Source: G963665925 sp963676345
GTDB lineage: Bacteria; Bacillota; Clostridia; Peptostreptococcales; Acidaminobacteraceae
Reading direction: 5' to 3'
Assembly (NCBI GenBank): GCA_963676345.2
Contig: CAXXTS010000006.1
Span: 682,001-746,000 of the forward strand
DNA length: 64,000 nt
Within the stretch, counting starts at the first letter, position 1. Every line of letters begins with the position of its first letter. Made by a program: the position numbers and the translations under genes. The notes beneath the pieces are model-generated. The model saw only the letters and a program-made list of their open reading frames with translations, searched no databases and had not been told where the DNA came from. Shown here in pieces: positions 17,855 through 27,090 of this stretch.

Positions 17855-20074
17855 ATGCTAAATAAAATAAGAATAAAAAGTTATCTTTTTATGGGCCTGT
17901 TGACTACTGTAGTACTCATGACAGGTGTATATTTTTTAGGTTATAGTCTGGTTCAAGACACGGCAAAGGCCTCGACTGAGTTCACCATACAATTGGGTCG
18001 TTTAAGTATTCTTTTCTGGGGTGGCCTTTCTGTGTCAGTGGGCACGACAGCGCTGATTATAAGCCGCATTTCGAAGCGTGTTCAAGCCGTGACAGAGCGT
18101 TGTGAAAAGGTCATGATCAAAAGTGGGGCTTGGAATGATGAAATGGACTCAGCAGCGGAGCTTGTTGTCTTAGAACGATCCTTAGAAACACTGGAGCGGT
18201 TCCATAACGAGTTAGCAGAGAATATGAATGCACTTTCTAGCGGCACATTAAAAATGTGCAGGGCTCAAGGGTCTGCAAAAACAAATGACCAGACTACTGG
18301 GTTATGTGAAGGTGTCCATAATATTTCTGCTACGGTAAAGGCGCTATGTACAGATATTCAGAAGGTGTCCGATTCGGTCAAGAATGGAGATTTTGATAAG
18401 CGTATTGAAGTACATTCATACTTGGGAACTTGGAAAGATGCAGTCATGCATTTGAATGCAATTATGGATAATATAAAAGTACCTATGGATTTTGTATCAA
18501 CTTACATCGAAGACATGGCAGAGGGGAAACCGCTACAGAAAATTGTGGATGCCCAAGAAGGGGCCCACATCTACACAGATGATTTGACAGGTGAGGAAAT
18601 GCTGGCTTATCCAAATGTGTTTAGAGGAGATTTCGCCAGAATGATCAATCGTCTTTCAGATGTGAGAGGCGCCTTATATGGCATGTTGAATGAGGCCATG
18701 CTGCTCAATACACAAATGAATGAAGGCAATCTCGATCACCGAGCAAATATCCACGATCTAGTGGGGGGTTGGCGTGCTATTGTAGGTGGTTTCAACAGTG
18801 CGGTAGATACCATTGTTATGCCGATTGAAGAGGCTGCAGACGTACTTGAAAAAATGAGTATGGGGCAGTTGAATGTTCGTGTTGAAGGGGCATATAAAGG
18901 GGATCATGCAAAAATAAAAATTGCATCCAATAAAATGATTGAGAAATTGACCTTATATATTCAGGAAATAGATGACATATTAAGCCAAATGCGTAGTGGA
19001 AATTTCGATTTAGAAGTAAAAGAAGATTATATTGGCGACTTCAGTCAAATAAAGGCATCGCTGGTTGGTATCATAGAAGCCTTCAATGAAACTTTTGAAG
19101 AAATTGGACTTGTAGCAGACCAAGTTTCTGAAGGAGCGGGCGAGGTTGCAATTTCTGCCCAGGCACTTTCTCAAGGTGCAACAGAGCAAGCTGCCTCTAT
19201 TGAAGAAATCACTGCAGCGATGCTTGAGCTTAGTGATAATACCAGAACAAGTGCAAAAGGTGCGGACCACGCAAAAGAGCTGTCGCTATCTGCAGCCGAG
19301 CTTGCTGAAAACGGCAATGAACACATGAAGCAAATGATGGATGCCATGGCACGTATTAATGAGGCTTCAAAGGGTATTTCACGAATTATATCAGTAATTG
19401 ATGACATATCCTTTCAAACCAATATTTTAGCTCTTAATGCAGCTGTCGAGGCTGCGCGAGCTGGTGAACATGGTAAAGGCTTTGCTGTTGTATCTGAAGA
19501 GGTACGCAATCTTGCATCGCGCAGTGCACAAGCAGCAAATGAAATTTCTATTATGATTGAAGATTCTATTCATCAAATTGACCAAGGGGCTAAAATTGTT
19601 CAGACGACCAATATAGCGCTCGAAAAAATCGTTGAAGCGGTTTCCGATGCATCAGCTCTAGTGAGCCAAATTGCAGATGCATCGGCAGATCAGGACATAC
19701 GCATTACAGAAATTACAAAGGGCATAGGAGAGGTTTCCACAGTGACACAAACCACGTCTGCCACTGCTGAACAAAGTGCAACAGCAAGTGAACAGATGGC
19801 CTCGCAGTCGGATGCCCTTAAAGCACATATTGAAAAATTTAAGATCAAACACCTACGCGCGCTTTCAGCAGAATCCACCGCGCCACATAAACCTACTCGT
19901 AAAATAATGCAAAAAGCTGCATTAGGTGTGAACAGTAGTGAAGATAAAGTGGTAAAAGTTATGAAAGAAGCCTTTAATACGCGTGAAAAAGAAGCACCAG
20001 CAGAGGTGACAACGAGCGACTACGCTGAAGAAATACGCATCGATTTAGATGATGTAGAGTTTGGAAAGTACTAA
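17855..20074 (+). CDS. Methyl-accepting chemotaxis protein with repeated HAMP-like modules and no external sensor
   Basis: A 739-residue receptor. Two membrane helices (about 8-32 and 48-66) are separated by only about 16 residues, so there is hardly any domain outside the cell. A long region (70-400) of HAMP-like repeats follows (recurring motifs such as IMDNIKVPMDFVS, NSAVDTIVMPIEEA and NKMIEKLTLYIQEID), then the signalling coiled coil with the tip QTNILALNAAVEAARAGEHG near 19406-19465. A 70-residue polar tail ends in VEFGKY. I set the start at the ATG at 17855 (AGGAG 7 bases upstream). Its place between cheW and cheR suggests it is the dedicated receptor of this cluster, probably sensing something internal or membrane-linked. 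Confidence 0.93.
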   Translation: MLNKIRIKSYLFMGLLTTVVLMTGVYFLGYSLVQDTAKASTEFTIQLGRLSILFWGGLSVSVGTTALIISRISKRVQAVTERCEKVMIKSGAWNDEMDSAAELVVLERSLETLERFHNELAENMNALSSGTLKMCRAQGSAKTNDQTTGLCEGVHNISATVKALCTDIQKVSDSVKNGDFDKRIEVHSYLGTWKDAVMHLNAIMDNIKVPMDFVSTYIEDMAEGKPLQKIVDAQEGAHIYTDDLTGEEMLAYPNVFRGDFARMINRLSDVRGALYGMLNEAMLLNTQMNEGNLDHRANIHDLVGGWRAIVGGFNSAVDTIVMPIEEAADVLEKMSMGQLNVRVEGAYKGDHAKIKIASNKMIEKLTLYIQEIDDILSQMRSGNFDLEVKEDYIGDFSQIKASLVGIIEAFNETFEEIGLVADQVSEGAGEVAISAQALSQGATEQAASIEEITAAMLELSDNTRTSAKGADHAKELSLSAAELAENGNEHMKQMMDAMARINEASKGISRIISVIDDISFQTNILALNAAVEAARAGEHGKGFAVVSEEVRNLASRSAQAANEISIMIEDSIHQIDQGAKIVQTTNIALEKIVEAVSDASALVSQIADASADQDIRITEITKGIGEVSTVTQTTSATAEQSATASEQMASQSDALKAHIEKFKIKHLRALSAESTAPHKPTRKIMQKAALGVNSSEDKVVKVMKEAFNTREKEAPAEVTTSDYAEEIRIDLDDVEFGKY

Positions 20075-20101
20075 TTTGTAAGGGGTCAGAGAAAGGATAC
20101 T

Positions 20102-20917
20102 ATGAAACAAATCACAAGCAGCGAGTTCGAACAGCTGCGTAGTTTCATTTACGCAAATTACGGTATTCATTTGACTGAAAAGAAGAAAACCCTTGTCATG
20201 TCTCGGCTGAACAAAGTGCTCATTGAGCATCATATGGATTCCTACCAGACATATATAGAGTTTCTAAAGTCAGATGTTACAGGTGAAGCTGTGAGTGAAC
20301 TCTTAAACAGAATAACAACCAATCATACATTTTTTTTGAGAGAGAATAGGCATTTTGATTATTTCAAAAGAACTGTGCTCCCTGAACTTGAACGTAAATA
20401 TAGCCATATCAGGGATTTAAGAACTTGGAGTGCGGGTTGTTCTACGGGAGATGAAGCCTATACAATTTCCATACTCATGAAGGAGCACTTTAAAGAGAAG
20501 CAGTCGAGCTGGGATTTTACAGTTTTGGCGACGGACATCTCAAGGCAAGTGCTCGATCATGCAATAGAAGGGGTATATGAAGCTGAATCAATTAAAGCGC
20601 TGCCTGAAATATGGCTGAAAAATTATTTTATTTCAAATGATGAAAAGCAAATTGAGATAAAGGAGTCCATTAGAAAAAATGTTATATTTCGTAGGTTTAA
20701 TCTGATGAATCCTTTTCCGTTTAAGAAGCCATTTCATGTGATTTTTTGTAGAAATGTCATGATTTATTTTGATAAAGAAACCAAACAGAAATTGATAAAG
20801 AAATTTTATGATGCACTTGAACCAGGCGGCTATCTGTTTGTAGGACATTCAGAGTCCGTTGATCTGAGTAAAGTGAAATTCAAGTATGTCGAACCAGCAA
20901 TTTACAGAAAGGAATAG
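20102..20917 (+). CDS. cheR: Chemoreceptor methyltransferase CheR
   Basis: A 271-residue enzyme that methylates receptor glutamates using S-adenosylmethionine. Helical N-terminal domain 1-75, then the SAM-binding domain with LRTWSAGCSTGDEAYTISIL, LATDIS and the signature FCRNVMIYFD. No C-terminal TPR. AAAGGA precedes the ATG. The gene ends 3 bases before cheB, so the two are tightly coupled. Confidence 0.97.
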   Translation: MKQITSSEFEQLRSFIYANYGIHLTEKKKTLVMSRLNKVLIEHHMDSYQTYIEFLKSDVTGEAVSELLNRITTNHTFFLRENRHFDYFKRTVLPELERKYSHIRDLRTWSAGCSTGDEAYTISILMKEHFKEKQSSWDFTVLATDISRQVLDHAIEGVYEAESIKALPEIWLKNYFISNDEKQIEIKESIRKNVIFRRFNLMNPFPFKKPFHVIFCRNVMIYFDKETKQKLIKKFYDALEPGGYLFVGHSESVDLSKVKFKYVEPAIYRKE

Positions 20918-20920
20918 CCT

Positions 20921-21991
20921 ATGACTAAAAGGGAAAAACGCATTATTAGCGTATTGATTGTTGACGACTCAAAACTCTTTAGAAATTATCTAAAAAGTGC
21001 GCTTGAAAAAGATCCGCGAATAGAAGTTGTGGGTATGGCAGGAGATCCCTATGAAGCGCGTGACAAAATTCTAAAGCTTCATCCGGATGTTATGACACTT
21101 GATGTGAATATGCCCAAAATGAGTGGTATCGAGTTTCTTAAGAAATTGATGCCTCAATATCCCATGCCTGTCGTTGTTGTCAGTTCAGCGAGTGGGATTG
21201 TATTTGATGCTATTGAAGCGGGGGCAGTGGAGTTTGTAGAAAAACCGGCCAGTGCAGATGCAAGTGCTGTAGAAGCCATGCTTGCTGAGCTGGTGATGAA
21301 GGTGAAAATTTCTTCTACTTCAAATCTACGCAGAAAAAGACCTGAGAGAAGGTATCGAAGAGACCAGTCTCAAGTTCCCTCAGTGGCATCAAAGTCAGAT
21401 AGAGTTATTGCAATTGGTGCTTCAACAGGTGGAACAGAAGCTATTTATGAGGTGATACGCAATTTTCCATCCAACTGTCCGCCAACGATAATCGTACAGC
21501 ATATGCCACCAGTTTTCACTAAAATGTATGCTGACCGTATGCACCACGCCTGCGAAGTCGATGTTTATGAAGCCAAAAATGGCGACTGGTTACATCCGGG
21601 AACGGTTCTGATTGCGCCAGGTGAGCATCATATGCGCCTTGTTAAAAGAGGCGATCGCTATAAGGTTGAGGTCTTTCGTGGTGACAAGGTCAACGGACAT
21701 CGTCCATCTGTGGATGTTCTTTTTGAATCAGTTGCCCAAATCGCTAAGGAGAAGGCTGTTGGTGTTATCTTAACTGGGATGGGGAAAGATGGTGCGCATG
21801 GGCTCTTACAAATGCGTCAGTCTGGCGCTAGAACTATTGGTCAGAGTGCTGAAAGCTGCGTCGTATACGGTATGCCAAAGGCGGCATATGAGATGGGTGC
21901 AGTTGAGTGCCAAGTGCCGATTTTTGATATATCTGCACGGATTATGAAATTGATTTCTGAAGAGAAAAAACAGCAAAATAAGACAAGCTGA
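20921..21991 (+). CDS. cheB: Chemotaxis glutamate methylesterase CheB
   Basis: A 356-residue response regulator that removes receptor methyl groups and deamidates glutamines. Receiver 8-125 (D61 in TLDVNMPKMSG), linker of about 35 basic residues, then the esterase domain with the catalytic triad regions IGASTGGTEA (Ser), IVQHMPP (His) and GMGKDGA (Asp). With CheR it supplies adaptation for the receptor upstream. No cheC, cheD or cheX is present in the cluster. Confidence 0.97.
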   Translation: MTKREKRIISVLIVDDSKLFRNYLKSALEKDPRIEVVGMAGDPYEARDKILKLHPDVMTLDVNMPKMSGIEFLKKLMPQYPMPVVVVSSASGIVFDAIEAGAVEFVEKPASADASAVEAMLAELVMKVKISSTSNLRRKRPERRYRRDQSQVPSVASKSDRVIAIGASTGGTEAIYEVIRNFPSNCPPTIIVQHMPPVFTKMYADRMHHACEVDVYEAKNGDWLHPGTVLIAPGEHHMRLVKRGDRYKVEVFRGDKVNGHRPSVDVLFESVAQIAKEKAVGVILTGMGKDGAHGLLQMRQSGARTIGQSAESCVVYGMPKAAYEMGAVECQVPIFDISARIMKLISEEKKQQNKTS

Positions 21992-22092
21992 CACGTAGGG
22001 CGTGGCCTTATTAAAGTACAAAAAAGAAGTCAGTAAGCAAGTATAATACCGAACTGGAGTATGTCTAGGACAAGATTTGATCGGGGTTGAAT

Positions 22093-24450
22093 ATGAATCT
22101 ATCAGATGCAGTTAAGACGTTTGGACAAAATCAAAAATCTGTTAAACAGGAATGCGACAATCTCGAAAAGATATTTATGGTTGCACCACTGGGCATTATG
22201 ATTGTGGATCGTCATGGCATCATTCAAAAGGTAAATGATGCTGCAGCGAGACTCTTTCATTCAAACTGTGAAGAAATGCTGGGGGAAAGCATACAAGTAG
22301 GTGTAAACTGTCCCCATAAAGTGAGTCAAAACTGTAATGTAGGCGATCCGTGCGGCGTATGTTTCTTTCTTAAAACCATAAAAAAAGTTACAACGAGCAA
22401 TAAGGAAATACGCGGTGTAGAATTTAAACATACCGTCCTACTTCCAGAGGATGAGCAGCGTATTATATGGATACGCATAAGTGCGGTTCCTATTGAGTTT
22501 GAAGGAGACCTGCAGGCTGTTGTTGTTGCAGAAGATGTAACTGCGACCAAAGCAATGGCGCGGTCTCTTGTTGAAAATGAACGCAGACTTAGGCTCATTA
22601 CAGACAACATGATCGATGCCATTACACAAATTGATTTCACAGGGGCTGTTCTTTTCTCGTCCCCTTCCATTTGGCGCCTTTTAGGCTATGCGCCAGAAGA
22701 ACTCATAGGCAGGAACCTATTTGAGTTCATCCACCCTGAAGACATTCCTGCTGCGAAAAAGAGGTTTAAATACCGACTGAAGGAATGGGAAAACTTCACA
22801 TCTGAGCTTAGGTTTAAGAGAAAAGATGAGTCCTATATTTGGGTCGAGTCTTCGGGAAATGTTATTTCCGATGAAGAAGGCAACCTAAGCATTGTTTATG
22901 TGTCTAGGGATGTCAATATGAGGCGGCGAGCGCAACAGGAAATGATCCGCTCAAAAGAGGAAGCAGAACTTGCAAACCAGGCAAAGAGTGAGTTTCTTGC
23001 AAATATGTCTCACGAAATACGGACACCAATGAATGGCATTATTGGTATGACGAATTTGACTTTAATGTCCAGCTTGACGGATGAGCAGCGAGAGAATCTG
23101 ACAATGGTGAAGAACAGCGGTGAATCTCTGCTTAGAATCATCAATAGTATTTTGGACTTTTCGAAAATAGAATCAGGAAAAATTGCCATAGAAAAGAACA
23201 AGTTTGATATACGCATGCTCCTAAAAAGAATATGCAGTCCCTTCGAAATTCAATCGATGAATAAGGGGATTAAGTTTAAGGTGACGCTTGATGAACGCAT
23301 ACCAGAGTTCATCATTGGAGATCCGAATAAACTGGGTCAAATACTCAATAACTTGATCGGGAATGCTGTGAAGTTTACTTCAGAAGGCAAAGTCCTTGTA
23401 ACAGCAGATTTGGACGGACGCGGAGAAGGCTTACTGGAAGTACGGTTCACAGTTTCTGATACAGGCATTGGTATAGCCCAGCGGGACAGGGACAAAATAT
23501 TTCAGTCCTTTGCACAAGTGGACGGGTCAATAACAAGACGATATGGTGGTACCGGGCTGGGGCTTGCTATCAGCAGGCAATTGATTGAAATGATGGGCGG
23601 AGAAGTGAACTTCGTTAGTAAACTGAATATAGGCAGTAAGTTCTTTTTCACCCTGCCATTTGAAGAGTCCGTAACTAAGCCTAAATTTAACATGGAGGAT
23701 GAACTTGCAAAAATTCCAGAGCCTACTCGAAAACTTAAGGTTCTCCTTGTTGAAGATGATAAAATCAATCAGGCTTTTGCTCTGAACCTATTAAAAAAAC
23801 AGGGGCACGAAATCATTGTTGCAGAGAATGGTTTAGAAGCAATTAATCAGTTGATTCTCGACGTATTTGACATTGTGTTTATGGATATTCAAATGCCAGA
23901 GCTGGATGGTGTTCAGGCAACCCGTATCATTCGGCATAAGCTGATGATTTCTGATATGCCGATTATCGCACTTACAGCCCATGCACTGCGGGGGGACAAG
24001 GCGCGGTTTATTGATGCGGGAATGAATGGATATATATCAAAACCGATCGAAGTAGATGTGTTTTTTGAAACCTTCGAACAAGTCATGTCTGAATCAGAAA
24101 GGCGTGAAAAGCAGAGCTCAGAAATCAAGCATCTCATTGAGAATATTGATAGTTCAAGCTCTGAGACTATTAGAAACCAAGGTGAGCTAAGGCAGGCCTT
24201 CTATGAAATTATGGGATACACTGACATGCTCAGCGAGTATATGAACCATAAAGACTACGAAAATATTGAGCGTACGGCGCATTTCATTAAGAATATGAGC
24301 CAAACATGCGGCTACAATGAACTCAAACGAGGTGCTATGCGCATAGAGCTTAGCGCAAGAAAAGAGGACATGGGGCAGGTTAAGACCGCCTATGATAGAT
24401 TTTTACAACGTATTCATTATTTAAAGGATAAAATGGGACAAATCAGTTAA
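22093..24450 (+). CDS. Hybrid sensor histidine kinase: PAS-PAS-HisKA-HATPase-REC-HPt
   Basis: About 785 residues, soluble. PAS1 (about 20-150) holds a cysteine cluster, NCPHKVSQNCNVGDPCGVC. PAS2/PAC follows at 165-285. The kinase has its phospho-His in NMSHEIRTPMNG, N-box NLIGNAVKFTSEG and GGTGLGLAISRQLI. A receiver follows with the acceptor Asp in IVFMDIQMPELDG, then a C-terminal helical stretch resembling HPt (TAHFIKNMSQTCGYNELKRG). The ATG at 22093 has GGGG 6 bases upstream; a TTG two codons earlier is the alternative. About 100 bases separate it from cheB, so it may have its own promoter. The last gene of the block (a receiver) follows after 17 bases. Confidence 0.92.
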   Translation: MNLSDAVKTFGQNQKSVKQECDNLEKIFMVAPLGIMIVDRHGIIQKVNDAAARLFHSNCEEMLGESIQVGVNCPHKVSQNCNVGDPCGVCFFLKTIKKVTTSNKEIRGVEFKHTVLLPEDEQRIIWIRISAVPIEFEGDLQAVVVAEDVTATKAMARSLVENERRLRLITDNMIDAITQIDFTGAVLFSSPSIWRLLGYAPEELIGRNLFEFIHPEDIPAAKKRFKYRLKEWENFTSELRFKRKDESYIWVESSGNVISDEEGNLSIVYVSRDVNMRRRAQQEMIRSKEEAELANQAKSEFLANMSHEIRTPMNGIIGMTNLTLMSSLTDEQRENLTMVKNSGESLLRIINSILDFSKIESGKIAIEKNKFDIRMLLKRICSPFEIQSMNKGIKFKVTLDERIPEFIIGDPNKLGQILNNLIGNAVKFTSEGKVLVTADLDGRGEGLLEVRFTVSDTGIGIAQRDRDKIFQSFAQVDGSITRRYGGTGLGLAISRQLIEMMGGEVNFVSKLNIGSKFFFTLPFEESVTKPKFNMEDELAKIPEPTRKLKVLLVEDDKINQAFALNLLKKQGHEIIVAENGLEAINQLILDVFDIVFMDIQMPELDGVQATRIIRHKLMISDMPIIALTAHALRGDKARFIDAGMNGYISKPIEVDVFFETFEQVMSESERREKQSSEIKHLIENIDSSSSETIRNQGELRQAFYEIMGYTDMLSEYMNHKDYENIERTAHFIKNMSQTCGYNELKRGAMRIELSARKEDMGQVKTAYDRFLQRIHYLKDKMGQIS

Positions 24451-24467
24451 CCGCGAGGAGGTAAAGT

Positions 24468-24866
24468 GTGAGAATACTTATTGCAGAAGACGATTTTGTG
24501 AGCAGAAAGTTCATATATAAGTTCATGTCGCAATATGGAGACTGCGATGTCACAGTAGATGGCATGGAAGCAATTGAAGTCTTTTTGATGGGACTTGAAG
24601 AGAAGGCATATTATGATCTAATCTGTCTGGATATTATGATGCCTGAGGTGGATGGCATAAAAGCACTTAAAACAATGCGTAAGCTTGAAGAGGAGCGTAA
24701 TGTGCCAAAAGAAAGACGGGCAAAGGTCATTATGACAACAGCACTCAATTCTACCGATGAGGTCTTTGATTCCTTTGGTTCGGGTTCAGAGGCTTATGCC
24801 GTCAAACCAATCGACACTGACAAGTTGACAGATGTAATGAAAAAGCTGGGCTTAATTGAGGCCTAA
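24468..24866 (+). CDS. Stand-alone response regulator receiver
   Basis: A 132-residue single receiver domain. E7-D8-D9 acidic pocket, acceptor Asp in ICLDIMMPEVDG, K in AVKPID. It has a GTG start with GCGAGGAGGT upstream. Placed 17 bases after the hybrid kinase, it is probably that kinase's phosphorelay target or a CheY paralogue. It is the last gene of the signalling block, because a new promoter follows. Confidence 0.9.
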   Translation: MRILIAEDDFVSRKFIYKFMSQYGDCDVTVDGMEAIEVFLMGLEEKAYYDLICLDIMMPEVDGIKALKTMRKLEEERNVPKERRAKVIMTTALNSTDEVFDSFGSGSEAYAVKPIDTDKLTDVMKKLGLIEA

Positions 24867-24873
24867 AGTGATG

Positions 24874-24903
24874 TTGGACATGAATCTGCTGAAATGTTAT
24901 GAT
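24874..24903 (+). promoter_or_regulatory. Promoter of the parvulin gene
   Basis: TTGGAC, 18 bases, TATGAT, ending 54 bases before the ATG. A short GACG/CGTC hairpin lies in the leader before the ribosome site AAGGAGC. Confidence 0.6.
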
Positions 24904-24957
24904 GTTAAGAGGTGTGACGTCTTGTTGGGCGTCGAATAGAAATGAAGGAGCTAAATA

Positions 24958-25698
24958 ATGGAAAACAAAGTATTGGCTGTAGTTAATGGCCGTGAAATTA
25001 CACAACTTGACGTTCAAAAGACACTTCAGAGCCTTGGTCAAGCTGCAATGAACTATCAAGGTCCAGACGGTGAGAAGAAACTGGTTGACGAGCTTGTAAA
25101 TCAAGAGCTTTTCTATGCTGAAGCGGTTGCTACTGAGCTTGAAAAGGATGAGCAGTTCGTTGCTGAAATGGCAGAAGTTAAAAACAATATGCTAAAGCAG
25201 TTCTTTGTACGCAAGCTTTTAGCTGACATTCAAGTTCCAGAAGAAGAAGTTGAAGCTTACTACAACGAAAACAAAGCACAGTTCAACAAGCCAGCTCAAG
25301 CGAAAGCGAGCCACATTCTTGTTGATACAGAAGACCAGGCACAAGACATCAAAAAAGAAATTGAAGACGGTCTGTCTTTTGAAGAAGCAGCTCAAAAGTA
25401 CTCAAAATGCCCATCTAACGCAAAAGGTGGCGACCTAGGATTCTTTGGCCAGGGCCAAATGGTTCCAGAATTTGAGCAAGCTGTATTCGCAATGGAAGTT
25501 GGCGATATGAGCGCACCTGTACAGACACAATTTGGTTTCCACCTAATCAAGAAGACAGACGCTGCTGATGGCGGCGAAGCTGAGTTCGGTGAAGTGAGAA
25601 GCAATATTGTACAGCAGCTTACAGTACAAAAACAAAATGAAGTTTACTACGGAAAAGCAGATGCACTTAAGGAAAAGTACTCTGTAGAAATGAAGTAG
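24958..25698 (+). CDS. Cytoplasmic parvulin-type peptidyl-prolyl cis-trans isomerase
   Basis: A 246-residue folding helper. N-terminal SurA/trigger-like helical part (1-110), then a parvulin rotamase domain (about 115-205: AKASHILVDTEDQAQDI, KYSKCPSNAKGGDLGFFGQG, VPEFEQAVFAMEVGDMS, TQFGFHLIKK). It has no signal peptide or lipobox, unlike PrsA, so it acts inside the cell. Strong AAGGAG site and its own promoter. Codons are unusually regular (GAA, AAA, CTT), which hints at high expression. Confidence 0.92.
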   Translation: MENKVLAVVNGREITQLDVQKTLQSLGQAAMNYQGPDGEKKLVDELVNQELFYAEAVATELEKDEQFVAEMAEVKNNMLKQFFVRKLLADIQVPEEEVEAYYNENKAQFNKPAQAKASHILVDTEDQAQDIKKEIEDGLSFEEAAQKYSKCPSNAKGGDLGFFGQGQMVPEFEQAVFAMEVGDMSAPVQTQFGFHLIKKTDAADGGEAEFGEVRSNIVQQLTVQKQNEVYYGKADALKEKYSVEMK

Positions 25699-25731
25699 AC
25701 TTTCGTATATACGTAAAAGACAAAAAAATAC

Positions 25732-25880
25732 ACGTTTAAAAGAGAAGGGGTCAGTTGTGCTCGCACAAAACTGATCCCTTCTCTTTTTAAACGTATATGG
25801 CTCGAATAGAGCTATTCGCGGGCAATCGACATATTGCACTGTAGAGATGGCGCGGCTAGCTATCGCGGGCATTATAGATT
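25732..25880 (+). repeat. Long hairpin with short repeat core (element C, possible third member of the hairpin-repeat family)
   Basis: Arms of 25 and 26 bases (25732-25756, 25769-25794) pair with one bulge and one G-T pair around a 12-base loop (GTGCTCGCACAA). It probably also ends ppiC transcription. After a short CGAATAG/CTATTCG hairpin (25803-25818) comes GGGCAATCGA and ATTGCAC (25820-25840), which matches the core of the elements at 46.3 and 58.0 kb. The loop is not the shared one. The rest of this 320-base gap shows no gene. Confidence 0.5.
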
Positions 25881-26020
25881 GGTGGGTACATTTCTAGCTG
25901 ATCAAATACATATAGGTGACTGGCAGTATGCAGGAAAGTTACCACACACATTTGCATATCCTTTTACAATGCTTTCATGTGTGTTAAACTGGATACGAAT
26001 AAGGACATGGTGGTGAAAAT

Positions 26021-26983
26021 ATGGAAACAAAAAGTATTGCAGATTTTAGCGCTGGTGATGAAGTACAAAGCTTTTTTATACTTCGCGCCATGAATATAAA
26101 AACATCGAGCAATAACAAGAAATATTTGGATATGACCCTGGCAGATAAATCTGGAGAGATTAATGCGAAGCTCTGGAATGTAGAGCATGGGGAAGAAAGT
26201 CTTTACAAGGCTGGACAACTGGTTAAAGTGAGAGGTACTGTAACACTTTGGCAAAATGCCCTGCAGTTTAAGATCACAAAAATGCGTCTTGTTTCAGACG
26301 ATGATGGCGTAGATGTTGCGGATTATGTTCCAGCAGCGCCGTACCCTGCACAGGATATGTATGAAGAAGTTATGTCTTATGTAGAGCGCATTGAAAATGA
26401 GGACATCAAGAAGATTGTAACTCGAATTTATGATATGTATAAAGAACCGCTGATGACGGCACCAGCAGCAAAGTCAAATCATCATGCTGTGCGCTCTGGC
26501 CTTCTTTATCATATGTTGCGTATGCTCAGAAGTGCTGAAGTTTTGTGTGGTGTCTATGCAAACTTAAATGAGGATTTGGTCTATGCTGGAGTACTGCTTC
26601 ATGATATCGAAAAAATCAATGAAATGAATGCAGATGATTTGGGCATCGTATCAGAATATACCTTCGATGGTCAAATTCTGGGACATATTATTATGGGTAT
26701 AAAGACCATTGAAAGTGTGGCTAATGAACTCGGTGCAGATCGAGAAACTTCTATGCTGCTCCAGCATATGGTTCTGACCCATCATTATGAGCCTGAGTAT
26801 GGAAGTCCTAAAAAGCCAATGATTCCTGAGGCGGAAATGCTACACTATTTAGATATGATAGATGCGCGCATGTATGACATGAACCGTGTATACGATAAAA
26901 TGGACAGCGGAGATTTTTCTGATCCTGTCTTTGTTCTAGACAGAAGACGTCTTTATAAGTCAAGTCTTCATGCGGATACATAA
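26021..26983 (+). CDS. yhaM: YhaM-type 3'-to-5' exoribonuclease (OB-fold plus HD domain)
   Basis: A 320-residue enzyme. An OB-fold nucleic-acid domain spans 1-95 (YLDMTLADKSGEINAKLW); an HD hydrolase domain at 150-300 carries SNHHAVRSGLLYHM, LLHDIEKI and VLTHHYEP as metal ligands. In Bacillus this family trims RNA from the 3' end. Length is normal. The ribosome site is modest (GGTGGTGAAAAT). A single gene, with a terminator shared with the convergent SEC-C gene. Confidence 0.9.
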   Translation: METKSIADFSAGDEVQSFFILRAMNIKTSSNNKKYLDMTLADKSGEINAKLWNVEHGEESLYKAGQLVKVRGTVTLWQNALQFKITKMRLVSDDDGVDVADYVPAAPYPAQDMYEEVMSYVERIENEDIKKIVTRIYDMYKEPLMTAPAAKSNHHAVRSGLLYHMLRMLRSAEVLCGVYANLNEDLVYAGVLLHDIEKINEMNADDLGIVSEYTFDGQILGHIIMGIKTIESVANELGADRETSMLLQHMVLTHHYEPEYGSPKKPMIPEAEMLHYLDMIDARMYDMNRVYDKMDSGDFSDPVFVLDRRRLYKSSLHADT

Positions 26984-27033
26984 GCATGAAGCATTCGCGC
27001 AGAGCTTTAACGAGTATAATGCGTATAAAAAAG

Positions 27034-27088
27034 AAGGCTGTTGTGAAATGTGTTCCTCAGGAACCGCATAGCACAACAGCCTTTTTTT
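27034..27088. terminator. Bidirectional terminator between yhaM and the SEC-C gene
   Basis: A 12-bp stem AAGGCTGTTGTG/CACAACAGCCTT with a 26-base loop, T7 on the plus strand and T-rich on the minus strand. Confidence 0.85.
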
Positions 27089-27090
27089 AC

